From Natrarchaeobius chitinivorans (GTDB lineage: Archaea > Halobacteriota > Halobacteria > Halobacteriales > Natrialbaceae): 64,000 nt of DNA. Made by a program: the position numbers and the translations under genes. Below the pieces are notes generated by a model, which did not search any database, was not told the origin of the DNA, and saw only the letters and a program-made list of their open reading frames with translations. Below are positions 36,401 to 44,926 of this stretch, piece after piece (position 1 is the first letter of the stretch; each line of letters opens with the position of its first letter). The stretch lies in contig NZ_REGA01000009.1 of NCBI RefSeq assembly GCF_003841505.1, forward strand, positions 1-64,000, given 5' to 3'.

Positions 36401-38134
36401 TCACACTCGAGCCCGCAGCCGGTCGACGCGCTTCTCCGTCGGCGGATGGGTTCCGAAGATCGTTCGCGCGACGAACCGTCGCGTCCGGTCGAAAAAGCGG
36501 TGTTCCTCCCACGGCGGCGGGACGATGGCGAACGCGGCGGCCGTCTCCCGCTCGCGGAGGTCCGTCGTCGGACGGCGCTCGAGGTCGAAATCGAGCGTCT
36601 CGAGCGCGCTCGCGAGGCCTGCCGGGTCGCCGGTGATCGCGACCGCGCCGTCGTCGGCGGCGTACTCCCGGCCGTGGGCGACGAGGGCGACGTACCAGCG
36701 ACTCGCGATCCGAACGACCGCCGCGAGCGGTTCGACGACGGGGTTGTAACCGTACCGGCTGCGGGAGAGCCGTGAGACGGCACCGGGGGCCGACAACGCG
36801 GTGAGCACCGCGGCGTCCCGGTTTTTGAGGTGGGCGAGTTCGTGGGCGACGACGGCATCGAGTTCGCGTTCCTCGAGCGTCTCGAGCAGTCCGTGCGAGA
36901 GGACGAGCGTCGACGCAGCGGGCCGGTATCCAACCGTCAGCGCGACCGGCGTCTCGCGCTCGAGCACCCGAATCTCGGGGGTCGGAAGGTCGGCCTGCCC
37001 GGCGAGTCGGGTCACGACCGACTCCAGTTGCGTTCGAGACCGTTGGCCGTCCACCGCTGCGCTCGAACCCGCTTCCGCCCCACCGGCGACCCGACCCGCC
37101 GGCTCGTCCGCCACGAGCGTCTCGAGGTCGAATCGATCCTCGAGGTCCCGGAGGACGGCGGTGTCGCCGGCGAACTCCGCGCGTATCGCGCCGCCTGCGT
37201 GGACGCCGACGAGTGTGAACGCGCTCGCGGCGGCCAGCGAGACGGCGAGGGTCTCCGTCGGGACGATGGTCCCCGCCCAGTAGCCGCCTCCCGCGACGGC
37301 GAGCGCACCGGCCGCTGCCAGAACTGCCGGTCGCGGCCCGCGCGCTCGCCGGAGTCGGGTGCGAATCCGTTCGACCTCGTCCGTGAAGCCGTAGACGTCG
37401 GCGGGATCGACGGGCTCCTCCTCGGCGCTCTCGGCGGCGCGGCGCTCGACGGCGTCTCGAACCCGGTCGACGTAGTCGGGTGCGAGGATCGAACCGAGGA
37501 CGAGCCAGCCGAGCGCGCCCACGACGAGCAGGGAGAATCCTGGCCAGAACGCCGCGCTGAGGTAGCCGACGGCGAAGACGACGAGGACGAGCCAGTTGCC
37601 ACCGGTCGTGCGCTCGTCGTCCACGCCGTCTCTCGAGCGGAGCCACTCGTGGGCGGCCCAGGCGTAGCCGACCGTCACCAGGTAGAAGAAACCGAGCAGA
37701 ATCAGCATCGCGAGCACGGGTTCGGGAAGCGCCTGACCCAGAAACGGCAGGGCAGCCAGGGCGATCAGCAGCGACGAGAGCAACAGCACGTACGAGGCGA
37801 GTTCGACGGTTCCCTGCGCGAGCGCGCCCGCCGGCGACCCGAGCTCGCGGGCGGTTCGGACGGTTCGCAGCGAGAGTTCGACGGCGACCAGACAGGTGAT
37901 CGTGACCGCGACCACGAGCGCCGCGGCGACCGGTTCGACGAGGAGGCCGGAGTCGGTACCGGGGAAGAACGTCGGTGACGAAAGCGCCTCGACGCCGTAG
38001 CGAACCCCCGCGTAGACGGGGACGGCGACGAGCAGGAGGGCCGCGCCGACGACGCCACTCGAGAGGGCGAGACAGCAGCCGGCGGCGACGACCGTACGGA
38101 CGAGGAGGCTCGCGCGGGTGCGGATCGACGTCAC
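36401..38134 (-). CDS. HtpX-like M48 family membrane metallopeptidase
   Basis: About 577 residues from GTG 38134, which has GAGGTGA upstream; longer starts to 38284 are possible. The N-terminal half is a multi-span membrane region (at least six hydrophobic helices, for example VVAAGCCLALSSGVVGAALL and LPFLGQALPEPVLAMLILLG). The peptidase domain follows with HELAH beginning at residue 431, a zinc-ligand segment AHGREYAADDGAVA downstream, and RFFDRTRRFVARTIFGTHPP plus TEKRVDRLRAR at the end. Membrane-embedded M48 proteins of this shape act in quality control of membrane proteins. It is nearly twice the length of bacterial HtpX because of the extra membrane part. Confidence 0.88.
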   Translation of the reverse strand: MTSIRTRASLLVRTVVAAGCCLALSSGVVGAALLLVAVPVYAGVRYGVEALSSPTFFPGTDSGLLVEPVAAALVVAVTITCLVAVELSLRTVRTARELGSPAGALAQGTVELASYVLLLSSLLIALAALPFLGQALPEPVLAMLILLGFFYLVTVGYAWAAHEWLRSRDGVDDERTTGGNWLVLVVFAVGYLSAAFWPGFSLLVVGALGWLVLGSILAPDYVDRVRDAVERRAAESAEEEPVDPADVYGFTDEVERIRTRLRRARGPRPAVLAAAGALAVAGGGYWAGTIVPTETLAVSLAAASAFTLVGVHAGGAIRAEFAGDTAVLRDLEDRFDLETLVADEPAGRVAGGAEAGSSAAVDGQRSRTQLESVVTRLAGQADLPTPEIRVLERETPVALTVGYRPAASTLVLSHGLLETLEERELDAVVAHELAHLKNRDAAVLTALSAPGAVSRLSRSRYGYNPVVEPLAAVVRIASRWYVALVAHGREYAADDGAVAITGDPAGLASALETLDFDLERRPTTDLRERETAAAFAIVPPPWEEHRFFDRTRRFVARTIFGTHPPTEKRVDRLRARV

Positions 38135-38321
38135 GGCGAGTTCACCTCGAGTCGCGGCGGCTCGGACCGGGCGGAGGGTGACTGCGTGGAAGGCATGTCG
38201 TTCGAATGATTCGTCTCGAGGGACAAATATCGTGGTCGTTCTCGGCGGGTCCCGGAGTGGAGCCGAGAGCCGTATGTTCCTCACGCGGTGGTAGTCACAG
38301 GTTCGCGGGTTTTGGCGGCTC

Positions 38322-39596
38322 TCAGTGATTTTCGAGCTCGATACGCTCTATCGCACCGGCGAGGACGTCGATCCCGGTACCGATGCTCTCCTCGTCCACG
38401 TCGAACGTCGACGTGTGGTGGCCGCCGGGGTGGTCGGTGCCGACGCCGACGTAACAGGCCGTGCCGCCGTTTTCCTGGACCGTCTCCATCAGGAACGTGG
38501 CGTCCTCGCTCCCGCCGAGGTCGTCGCGCTCGAGGACGCTATCCACGCCATCTGTCCTCGCGGCCACGTCGGCGACGATCGAGACGAGCTCGTCGTCGCT
38601 CGTCGCGCTCGGGGCCTCCGCGCCCGGTTCGATCTCGACGTCACAGTCGTGCATCTCGGCGGCGCTCCGGAGGACGCGGCGGGCGTTCGATCGCATGTAC
38701 TCCATCAACTCCGTCGTCTCGCCTCGCACTTCGGCGACGATCCGGGCCTCTTCGGGGACGATGTTCGCGGCGCTTCCACCCTCCGCGATTCCCGCGTTGA
38801 CCCGCGTCTTCCCCCCGCTGTTCCGGGGAATGGCATAGAGGTTCTGGACGGCCGTCGCCATCGCCTGGACGGCGTTTCGACCGTCCTCGGGGTGGCCGCC
38901 CGCGTGGGCTGGCTCGCCGGTGAACGTCGCCTCGAGGTGTGAGACGGCCAGGAAGCCGTCGACGCCGGCGACGATCTCACCGGTGGGGTGGTTCAGTCCA
39001 ACGTGGACCGCGAGCATGGCGTCGACGTCCTCGATATGCTCGCTTCTGGCCATCGCCTTGCCGCCGGCGATGATCTCCTCTGCGGGCTGGAAAAAGACCT
39101 TGAGGGTTCCGGAGAACTCGCCGTCTGCGATCCGTTCGAGGACGCCGATACCGATCGTCGCGTGGGCGTCGTGTCCGCAGGCGTGCATCGCGCCGTCGTG
39201 TTCCGATCGGAACCCCTCCGCTGCGGGCAGGTGGTCCGGATCGTCGGATTCCGACCGCGGGAGGGCGTCGATGTCGACGCGCAGACCCACGGTCGGCCCG
39301 TCGCCCCGCTCGAGGACCGCGACGGCTCCCGTGTATCCTCCCTCGAGGCGCTCGAGTATCGCCTCGTCGGCCCCGGCGTCGCGGGCCTGTTCGTACCATC
39401 GTGTGAGTTCGACGTCGTCGGGGACCGCGAGTCGGTGCTCCTCGGCGATGGCGTCCGGTCCCACGTGGAGTTCGTCGAGGTCGAAGCGGGACTCGAGTTC
39501 CTCGACGATTCGTGCGGTCGTGTAAAACTCCCGCCAGGCGGGTTCCGGTCTCCGGTGGAGGTCTCGCCGAAGCGAGACGAGATCGGCGCTCGTCAT
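38322..39596 (-). CDS. M20 family amidohydrolase (AbgB/HipO-like)
   Basis: 424 residues. Metal-binding motifs of the M20D amidohydrolases are seen: MHACGHDAHATIGIGVLERI near residue 105, VFFQPAEEIIAGGKAM, and a final VGTDHPGGHHTSTFDVDE. GLRVDIDALPRSESDDP is the conserved first metal region. It hydrolyses an N-acyl, indole-acyl or aminobenzoyl amide; the substrate cannot be told from sequence. I start at ATG 39596 (MTSADLVSLRRDLHRRPE), the usual N-terminus. It may be cotranscribed after the uS10-like gene, 63 bp upstream. Confidence 0.9.
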   Translation of the reverse strand: MTSADLVSLRRDLHRRPEPAWREFYTTARIVEELESRFDLDELHVGPDAIAEEHRLAVPDDVELTRWYEQARDAGADEAILERLEGGYTGAVAVLERGDGPTVGLRVDIDALPRSESDDPDHLPAAEGFRSEHDGAMHACGHDAHATIGIGVLERIADGEFSGTLKVFFQPAEEIIAGGKAMARSEHIEDVDAMLAVHVGLNHPTGEIVAGVDGFLAVSHLEATFTGEPAHAGGHPEDGRNAVQAMATAVQNLYAIPRNSGGKTRVNAGIAEGGSAANIVPEEARIVAEVRGETTELMEYMRSNARRVLRSAAEMHDCDVEIEPGAEAPSATSDDELVSIVADVAARTDGVDSVLERDDLGGSEDATFLMETVQENGGTACYVGVGTDHPGGHHTSTFDVDEESIGTGIDVLAGAIERIELENH

Positions 39597-39659
39597 ACCG
39601 GTCCCTCGTCGCGAACGATAAAAAAACACTGTACTTCGTCCGTCCCTCGCGGACGACGT

Positions 39660-39995
39660 TCAGTTCCCGCGTCCGGAGCTGTGGATCTGCTCGACTTCGG
39701 CTTCGATGTGGACCGAGTCGGGGAAGTTCTGCGAGGCGATGTTGCGCGCGAGGTTGTCGTGGCCGTGAATCTCGAGTTGACGGGTGAAAACCGTGTACTC
39801 CCAGGAGGAAAAGCGCCGATCGTCGTCCGCGTGGAGGCGGCTGTACTGTGGGACCGACCGTTTCTCGGGCGGGTGCGAATGGGGGCCTTTCAGCGCCGCA
39901 CCCTTTCGTTCCGCGGTCGTTTTGATGTCGTCGACGATGCCGTCGAGCGCCGCTCGGTCGCCGCTCTGGAGCGTGAGACGGGTGACGAAGGTCAT
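39660..39995 (-). CDS. uS10-like ribosomal-protein paralogue
   Basis: 111 residues. The fold elements of ribosomal protein S10 are evident: FVTRLTLQSGDRAALDGIVD, KGPHSHPPEKRSVPQY and FTRQLEIHGHDNLARNIA. The genuine archaeal S10 begins and ends differently and normally sits by the EF-1 alpha gene, so this is the second, shorter haloarchaeal paralogue (uS10/mL48 family). Its function is unknown; it may be a ribosome-associated or transcription-antitermination factor. ATG 39995 is chosen. The Nudix gene diverges 141 bp away. Confidence 0.78.
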   Translation of the reverse strand: MTFVTRLTLQSGDRAALDGIVDDIKTTAERKGAALKGPHSHPPEKRSVPQYSRLHADDDRRFSSWEYTVFTRQLEIHGHDNLARNIASQNFPDSVHIEAEVEQIHSSGRGN

Positions 39996-40136
39996 GGCTG
40001 TGTTGTCAGACCGTCCACGGCCGGCGCGTAAAAACCTGCTGAGATCGCGGTCGGTTCGGTTGCGTTTCGCTCGAGAGCGTATACGAACGACGAACACTCC
40101 GATATTCTCTTAACGTCGTACCTATTAATCTCGTTA

Positions 40137-40571
40137 ATGGCAGTCGAAGCTACGAGCGCAGGCGCAATCCTCTTCCGCGACACGCGGGGCCGGCGCGAGT
40201 ATCTTCTACTCAAGAGCCGCCCGGGCGACTGGGAGTTTCCGAAGGGCGGTGTCGAGGGAGGCGAAGAACTACAGCAGACGGCTATCCGCGAAGTTAAGGA
40301 AGAGGCAGGCATCGAGGAGTTCCGACTTCTCGACGGCTTTCGTGAGGACTACGACTACGTGTTCGAGGCGAACGGGACGACGATCCACAAGACCGTTCAC
40401 CTCTTCATCGCGAAATCCTTCGAGGCGAGTGCGGAACTGTCGAACGAACACCGCGACCTGCAGTGGCGCGATTACGAACAGGCAGTGAACACCGTTACAC
40501 AGGACGGCCCGCGCGAAATCTTAGAACAGGCTCACGAGTTCCTCGACGAGCGGGAGGAAGACGAAGAGTAA
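40137..40571 (+). CDS. Nudix hydrolase, asymmetric Ap4A-hydrolase type
   Basis: 144 residues. The complete Nudix box lies at residues 37-59 (begins GGVEGGEEL, ends REVKEEAGI), preceded by LLLKSRPGDWEFPK, the signature of diadenosine tetraphosphate hydrolases. The small size and acidic tail DEREEDEE fit a cytosolic haloarchaeal enzyme that cleaves Ap4A or related capped nucleotides. The start at 40137 (MAVEATSAGAI) lies about 30 bp after a CTTAACG TATA-like stretch. Single gene. Confidence 0.9.
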   Translation: MAVEATSAGAILFRDTRGRREYLLLKSRPGDWEFPKGGVEGGEELQQTAIREVKEEAGIEEFRLLDGFREDYDYVFEANGTTIHKTVHLFIAKSFEASAELSNEHRDLQWRDYEQAVNTVTQDGPREILEQAHEFLDEREEDEE

Positions 40572-40708
40572 GCGCTTCCGAACCACGTGCGGCCACACCC
40601 CTTAGAGCCGCGGTGTTAGTGATCGAAACGTCCCGTGTGGACTGCACTCGATCTACCGATCCGCCGGCAGGCCGTTCGAAATCGTCCCGACGATGGCCGA
40701 CGGCGACC

Positions 40709-40793
40709 TATGGTGACAACTGCAACGATTTACACACCCATCGCCGATCAGTCTGCCGATCAGATGTGCAATGACTTGCAGTGGCTACTATAT
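40709..40793. repeat. Palindromic repeat family A, copy 3
   Basis: From TATGGTGACAACTG to TGCAGTGGCTACTATA with a more diverged centre (CCATCGCCGATCAGTCTGCCGATCAG). It ends 2 bp before the stop codon of the RDD gene. Confidence 0.8.
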
Positions 40794-40794
40794 C

Positions 40795-41223
40795 TCAGCG
40801 TTGCTTGACGACGACCGTATCCGCGATCAGATCGCCGATCCGCTGGTTCTCGTCGGTGATGAGGATCAACACGAGGCCGATCAGGTACGCGAACGGAAGC
40901 TGATCGACGATCAGCGCCAGGTTACGCAGAATCGACGCCCCGACGGTGCAGTTCGATCCGTCCGATTTGACCACGACCAGGCCGAACAGGTACTTGCCGG
41001 GCGTGTAGCCGTACAGTCCCTCGAGAAGGAACACGTAGACGAACGTGACGACCAGGATGACGAGTGACATCAGTAGGCCGACCGTGTCCCCGAGTGCGAA
41101 TCCAACGACCGAGAGGAGCCCCGCGATGAGGCCCAGAATTATCCCGTCGACGAGAAACGCGATGAGTCTCTGTGCGATCACGTCGCCGTTCGTTCCCATC
41201 TGTGGGCTCGGATGTTTCTCCAT
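40795..41223 (-). CDS. RDD family membrane protein
   Basis: 142 residues from ATG 41223. The RDD signature is seen as AQRLIAFLVDGIILGLIAGL, where R and D are the conserved pair, with further helices (VGLLMSLVILVVTFVYVFLL, LIGLVLILITDENQRIGDLI). GYTPGKYLFGLVVVKSDGS and the ending RIGDLIADTVVV are the other family landmarks. The function of RDD proteins is mostly unknown; some act in ion exchange. Family-A repeat copy 3 lies directly behind its stop. Confidence 0.9.
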   Translation of the reverse strand: MEKHPSPQMGTNGDVIAQRLIAFLVDGIILGLIAGLLSVVGFALGDTVGLLMSLVILVVTFVYVFLLEGLYGYTPGKYLFGLVVVKSDGSNCTVGASILRNLALIVDQLPFAYLIGLVLILITDENQRIGDLIADTVVVKQR

Positions 41224-41292
41224 ACGATCAACGGGTTCATTCAACATACTTGTACTTTTGCATCGAATGCCCCCGTCAGGGACTCAGCGCGC

Positions 41293-41889
41293 TCACTCGA
41301 GCACCGTCCGCTCGAAAAAGGACGTGACTTCGGTAGCGATCCGTTCGCGCTGTCCGACGAAGAAGTGGTCGGCCGGCAACGGCGTCACGTCGTCGCGGTC
41401 GGTCGCGCCGTCGACGACCGGCTCCCACTCGACCGTCGTATCCCGCTCTCCGTACAGTATCTGGACTGGCACGGCGAGGGTCTCGAGTGCCGAGATCGCA
41501 TCGAGGTCGTCCGCGAGTCGAGCCGTCGGTGCGAGCGCGGAGACCGCGTCCACGGCCTCGAGATCGGCGGACGCGAGCAACGCCTCCGTCGCCCCGAAAC
41601 TGTAGCCGAAGACGCCGATCCGTTCGTATCGATCCGCGGCCCACCGGACGACGTTGCGGACGTCCGCGCGCTCGCCGTACCCCTCGTCCCACGCACCGTA
41701 GTCGAACCGGAGACAGGCGATTCCCGACTCACGGAGCGCGTCGGCGACCGCCACGAGCCGCCCGTCGCTTCGCGACCCGCCGCGTTGGGGATGAGGGGGG
41801 CAGGCGACGACGATTACGTCTGCGCCGGCAGCCGGTTCCTCGAGCGTTCCGCGTACGTCGCGACCGGCCGGAATCAGTACGTCCGTCAT
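41293..41889 (-). CDS. Alpha/beta hydrolase (dienelactone-hydrolase-like)
   Basis: 198 residues. The nucleophile elbow GVFGYSFGATEALL (S in GYSFG), a DxG-like acid region and the final active-site His in PADHFFVGQRERI define an alpha/beta hydrolase. CPPHPQRGGSRSDGRLVAVA near the N-terminus is the oxyanion/HPxxGG-type segment of this small subfamily. ATG 41889 (MTDVLIPAGRDVRG) is chosen over 41919. Substrate unknown. Head-to-head with pspA, 170 bp apart. Confidence 0.82.
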   Translation of the reverse strand: MTDVLIPAGRDVRGTLEEPAAGADVIVVACPPHPQRGGSRSDGRLVAVADALRESGIACLRFDYGAWDEGYGERADVRNVVRWAADRYERIGVFGYSFGATEALLASADLEAVDAVSALAPTARLADDLDAISALETLAVPVQILYGERDTTVEWEPVVDGATDRDDVTPLPADHFFVGQRERIATEVTSFFERTVLE

Positions 41890-42027
41890 CGGTGACCGTT
41901 CGACGCGGTCTGTAATCAAAATCGGTCATCCGGGTTGCCGGGCCGTAATCGATCGTCCGGAGACGGGTATCCCCTCGCTGCGGCACGAACGCTGGCACCT
42001 TCGGTTCGGACTGTCGCTGATGTGATG

Positions 42028-42035
42028 TTTTTAAG
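42028..42035 (+). promoter_or_regulatory. TATA box of pspA
   Basis: TTTTTAAG lies 24-31 bp before ATG 42059, a standard haloarchaeal leaderless promoter arrangement. Confidence 0.6.
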
Positions 42036-42058
42036 GGCGACGAGCGATAGGTACGAGT

Positions 42059-42892
42059 ATGGGCATCCTCTCTCGGACCTCCTACGTCATCCGGTCGAAG
42101 ATCAACTCGGTGCTCAACCGGGCCGAGGATCCGACCGAAACGCTCGATTACTCCTACGAGCAGATGCGCGATCAGCTCCAGGAGGTCAAACGCGGCATCG
42201 CCGACCTCACCACGCAGAAAAAGCGCCTCGAGATGCAAAAACGCCGCCTCGAGGAGAACGTCGAAAAACACAACGAGCAGGCCCGGACGGCGGTCCAGCA
42301 GGACCGAGAAGATCTGGCACGACGTGCGCTGGAGAAAAAGAAGACGAAGATGAACCAGATCGAGGATCTGGAGCGCCAGATCTCGGAACTCCAGAGCCAG
42401 CAGGATCGTCTGATCGAGCAGAAAGACGAACTCCAGGCACGAATCGAGGAGTTCCGAACGAAGAAGGAAACGATGAAAGCCCGCTACGAGGCTGCGGAAG
42501 CGAGCTCGACGGTGTCGGAGGCGATGACGGCGACGGGCGAAGAGTTCGAGGACGTCGGCCGCGCGATCGAACGCGCCGAAGAACAGACCGAGGACATGGA
42601 AGCCCGCGCCGCGGCGCTCGACGAACTCCACGAGACCGGCGCGTTCGACGACGTCATCTCCGATAAGGACTCCATCGACCGCGAACTCGAGGAGCTGTCG
42701 ACCGACAGCGGCGTCGAGGCCGAACTCGAGACGCTGAAATCCGAGGTCGGGGGCGGTGAACCCGAGCCCGAACCCCAATCCGAAACCGAGACCGAGGTCG
42801 ACGAGTCGGAACTCGAGGACCTCGAAGCCGACGTCGACGACAGCGAGGTCGAGGCCGAACTCGCCGAACTACAGGACGAAGAGAACTCCTGA
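42059..42892 (+). CDS. pspA: PspA/IM30 (ESCRT-III-like) family protein
   Basis: 277 residues. The N-terminal amphipathic helix (MGILSRTSYVIRSKINSVLN) and long charged coiled coil (residues about 25-180; LDYSYEQMRDQLQEVKRGIA, KKKTKMNQIEDLERQ) are diagnostic of PspA/Vipp1 proteins, which remodel or protect the membrane under stress. The C-terminal 80 residues are extremely acidic (EPEPEPQSETETEVDESELE), a halophilic extension. It converges on the HPP gene; the two stop codons are adjacent without spacing. Confidence 0.9.
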   Translation: MGILSRTSYVIRSKINSVLNRAEDPTETLDYSYEQMRDQLQEVKRGIADLTTQKKRLEMQKRRLEENVEKHNEQARTAVQQDREDLARRALEKKKTKMNQIEDLERQISELQSQQDRLIEQKDELQARIEEFRTKKETMKARYEAAEASSTVSEAMTATGEEFEDVGRAIERAEEQTEDMEARAAALDELHETGAFDDVISDKDSIDRELEELSTDSGVEAELETLKSEVGGGEPEPEPQSETETEVDESELEDLEADVDDSEVEAELAELQDEENS

Positions 42893-43465
42893 TTACTCGC
42901 GAGCGTCTTTCGGTTTGAACCCGTACCGTTCTGCGAGCGTCGAGATGACGCGGTCGTGAAAGTACCAGAGGATGGCGACCGCCGTGACGATGATGAGGGC
43001 GTCGACGACACCGCCCATCAGCCCGAGCGCGATGATGAGCGTCGTCGCACACGCCGCCGCGTGGTTCGTCTTCGTCAGTAACATGGTCGTGGTCGTCAGC
43101 ATCATCGCGAGCGTCGCGCTCGCGGACAGGTAGATCAGGTTCCACGAGAACGCGGGATCCGGCTGATCGAAGACGACGTACGCGCTGACCTCGTTTCCGA
43201 GCAGCGCGTAGGCGATCAGTCCGGCGGCGACGGCGACGGCGTGGCCGCCGATGACGTGGTAGCCACCTTCGGCCCGCGGCTGTTCGCCGGTCGCCATCAG
43301 GTACGCCGAGGGGCCGAGACTCGGGAAGAGAAACGGCCGGCCGCTCACCAGCGTGATCAGCCCGAGAACCGTAAAGTGCAAGAAGACGTTGAGCGTCGCG
43401 CTGTACTCGTCTCTGACGTCCAGTTCGCGGTCGGGATCTTCGAAGGGGAGTTCGACGTCGACCAA
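42893..43465 (-). CDS. HPP family integral membrane protein
   Basis: About 190 residues. GRPFLFPSLGPSAYLMATG carries the family's conserved SLGPSA region, GGYHVIGGHAVAVAAGLIAY is the second signature, and four to five helices follow (TLAMMLTTTTMLLTKTNHAA, TLIIALGLMGGVVDALIIV). HPP proteins are linked to nitrite or other anion transport in some species. The start is not an ATG: TTG 43465 (LVDVELPFEDPDRELD) is the best option; the frame upstream to 44164 is antisense to the blue-copper gene. Confidence 0.82.
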   Translation of the reverse strand: MVDVELPFEDPDRELDVRDEYSATLNVFLHFTVLGLITLVSGRPFLFPSLGPSAYLMATGEQPRAEGGYHVIGGHAVAVAAGLIAYALLGNEVSAYVVFDQPDPAFSWNLIYLSASATLAMMLTTTTMLLTKTNHAAACATTLIIALGLMGGVVDALIIVTAVAILWYFHDRVISTLAERYGFKPKDARE

Positions 43466-43596
43466 CGTGGGTAAGAAAACGGTCCGATCCGGCAAAAGCG
43501 CTCGCGCTGCAACCGCCCGTCTCGCCGCGGTCGACCGCGTTTTCACGCCGTGGCTCGAGTCGCGTACTTTTCCTGCCGTCGCCTCGAGGTGTGAGT

Positions 43597-44172
43597 ATGG
43601 GCAGGCGACGCACCTCGCGGCGACGGGTGGTCGCGACCGGGGGAGCGCTGCTGTCGACCGGCGGGACCGTGCTCGCGTCGGGACTCGCCGGCTGTCTCGA
43701 GGAGGTACCAGGCGACGACGATCCGCAACTGGGCGATCCGGAGCCGTCCGTCGAGGTCGAACTGACGACCGCCGCGGACGACGAGCGGATCGATCCGCCG
43801 GTGGTCCACCTCGTCGACGGCGGAACGGTCGAGTGGGTCGTCGGTGACGGTCGTCACGACACGACCGCGTACCATCCGGCGACGCACGGCGATCAGTTGC
43901 GGATTCCCGACGCCGCCGAGCCGTGGGCGAGCGGCGCGTTGGACGACGGCGATTCCGTCGACCGAACGTTCGACGACGAGGGCGTCTACGACTACGTCTG
44001 TACGCGCCACGAACCGGAGGGCATGGTTGGAACGATCGTCGTCGGCTGGCCCGATCCCGACGAACAGCCGGCGCTCGAGGCCCCGTCCGAAACGTATCCG
44101 CCCGCCGCGGTCGAGCAACTCGAGCGACTGAACGAGCGGGTACGGGAGTTCCTCGAGGAGGCACACGGATAG
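43597..44172 (+). CDS. Halocyanin-like blue copper Tat lipoprotein
   Basis: About 191 residues. A twin-arginine signal (RRRTSRRRVVATGGALLSTG) ends at lipobox LAGCLEE, so the protein sits outside the membrane. The type-1 copper ligands are His in GRHDTTAYHPATHG and the C-terminal cluster YVCTRHEPEGM (Cys, His, Met). The C-terminal 40 residues are an extra acidic helix (VEQLERLNERVREFLEEA). It probably shuttles electrons at the cell surface. ATG 43597 is chosen; GTG 43591 is possible. Confidence 0.88.
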   Translation: MGRRRTSRRRVVATGGALLSTGGTVLASGLAGCLEEVPGDDDPQLGDPEPSVEVELTTAADDERIDPPVVHLVDGGTVEWVVGDGRHDTTAYHPATHGDQLRIPDAAEPWASGALDDGDSVDRTFDDEGVYDYVCTRHEPEGMVGTIVVGWPDPDEQPALEAPSETYPPAAVEQLERLNERVREFLEEAHG

Positions 44173-44232
44173 CGACTTTCGGGAACGGCCGCGTCTACCG
44201 ACCGTGCGTGAAGGCACAGTACCCAACGCCGT

Positions 44233-44754
44233 TCACGTCGGCGTCCCGAGTACCGTCACGTCGTACCCCTCGAGGTCCTCGACCGACTCGAGAAGGATCA
44301 CCTCGAACGCCCAGGCCACGCCGCCGTCGAGGTCGCCTGTCGTGGCGAGGTAACGCCCCAGTTGCTCGCCGTTTCCATCGTACGTTCGAACGCGGACCTC
44401 GACGAGCTGAATGCGGCCGTCGCCCGCGTTCTCCACCGTTCCCTGGACCGTCGGGCCTCTGAAGTCGTCCTCGAGGACGAACTCGTGGGCTTCGATCGAC
44501 AGCGAATCCAGCGGTGTGACGCTCTCGTTGATCTCGGTTTCGGCGAGCGCTGCCGCCGCGACGGTCTCCTCGGGAGTGCGGTCCTCGCCGTCGACCGCAC
44601 CGACCTCGCCGTCCTCGTACGCCGGGGAGTCGTCCCCGCCGACGGCGTTGCATCCGGCGATTGCGAGGGTGGCGACAGCCGTTCCGACGCCGGCGAGCAC
44701 GCGGCGGCGGCCCGGTCGCTCGCAGCGAGACGATTCGAAACCGCGTCGGCTCAT
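44233..44754 (-). CDS. FxLYD-domain lipoprotein
   Basis: 173 residues from ATG 44754 (MSRRGFESSRCERPGRRRVL). The signal contains GRRRVLAGVGTAVATLAIAG then CNAVGG, a Tat/lipobox combination. The mature domain matches the FxLYD beta-sandwich: VQGTVENAGDGRIQLVEVRV, then RTYDGNGEQLGRYLATT and WAFEVILLESVEDLEGY. Such proteins are small envelope proteins of unknown function. Upstream in-frame codons to 44862 look like an antisense artefact of the opposite region. Confidence 0.82.
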   Translation of the reverse strand: MSRRGFESSRCERPGRRRVLAGVGTAVATLAIAGCNAVGGDDSPAYEDGEVGAVDGEDRTPEETVAAAALAETEINESVTPLDSLSIEAHEFVLEDDFRGPTVQGTVENAGDGRIQLVEVRVRTYDGNGEQLGRYLATTGDLDGGVAWAFEVILLESVEDLEGYDVTVLGTPT

Positions 44755-44926
44755 CGCCGCAACCGTCGGTCCGCGGAGCGTTCGCCGTGCTCGATCATAC
44801 GGGTCGAACGGCTCCGAACCATTTGAGTCTGGACCCTGCACTCGAGCCGCAATCGGACACACCGTCGATCAACTCTCGAGATATGCAACGCAGGGCCTTA
44901 TCGTCGCTGATAACGAAGCCGAGCGT

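Noticed and set aside
34698-36749. 683-codon plus frame
   Set aside because: Arg-rich out-of-frame shadow of the geranylgeranyl reductase and beyond, typical of high-GC DNA.
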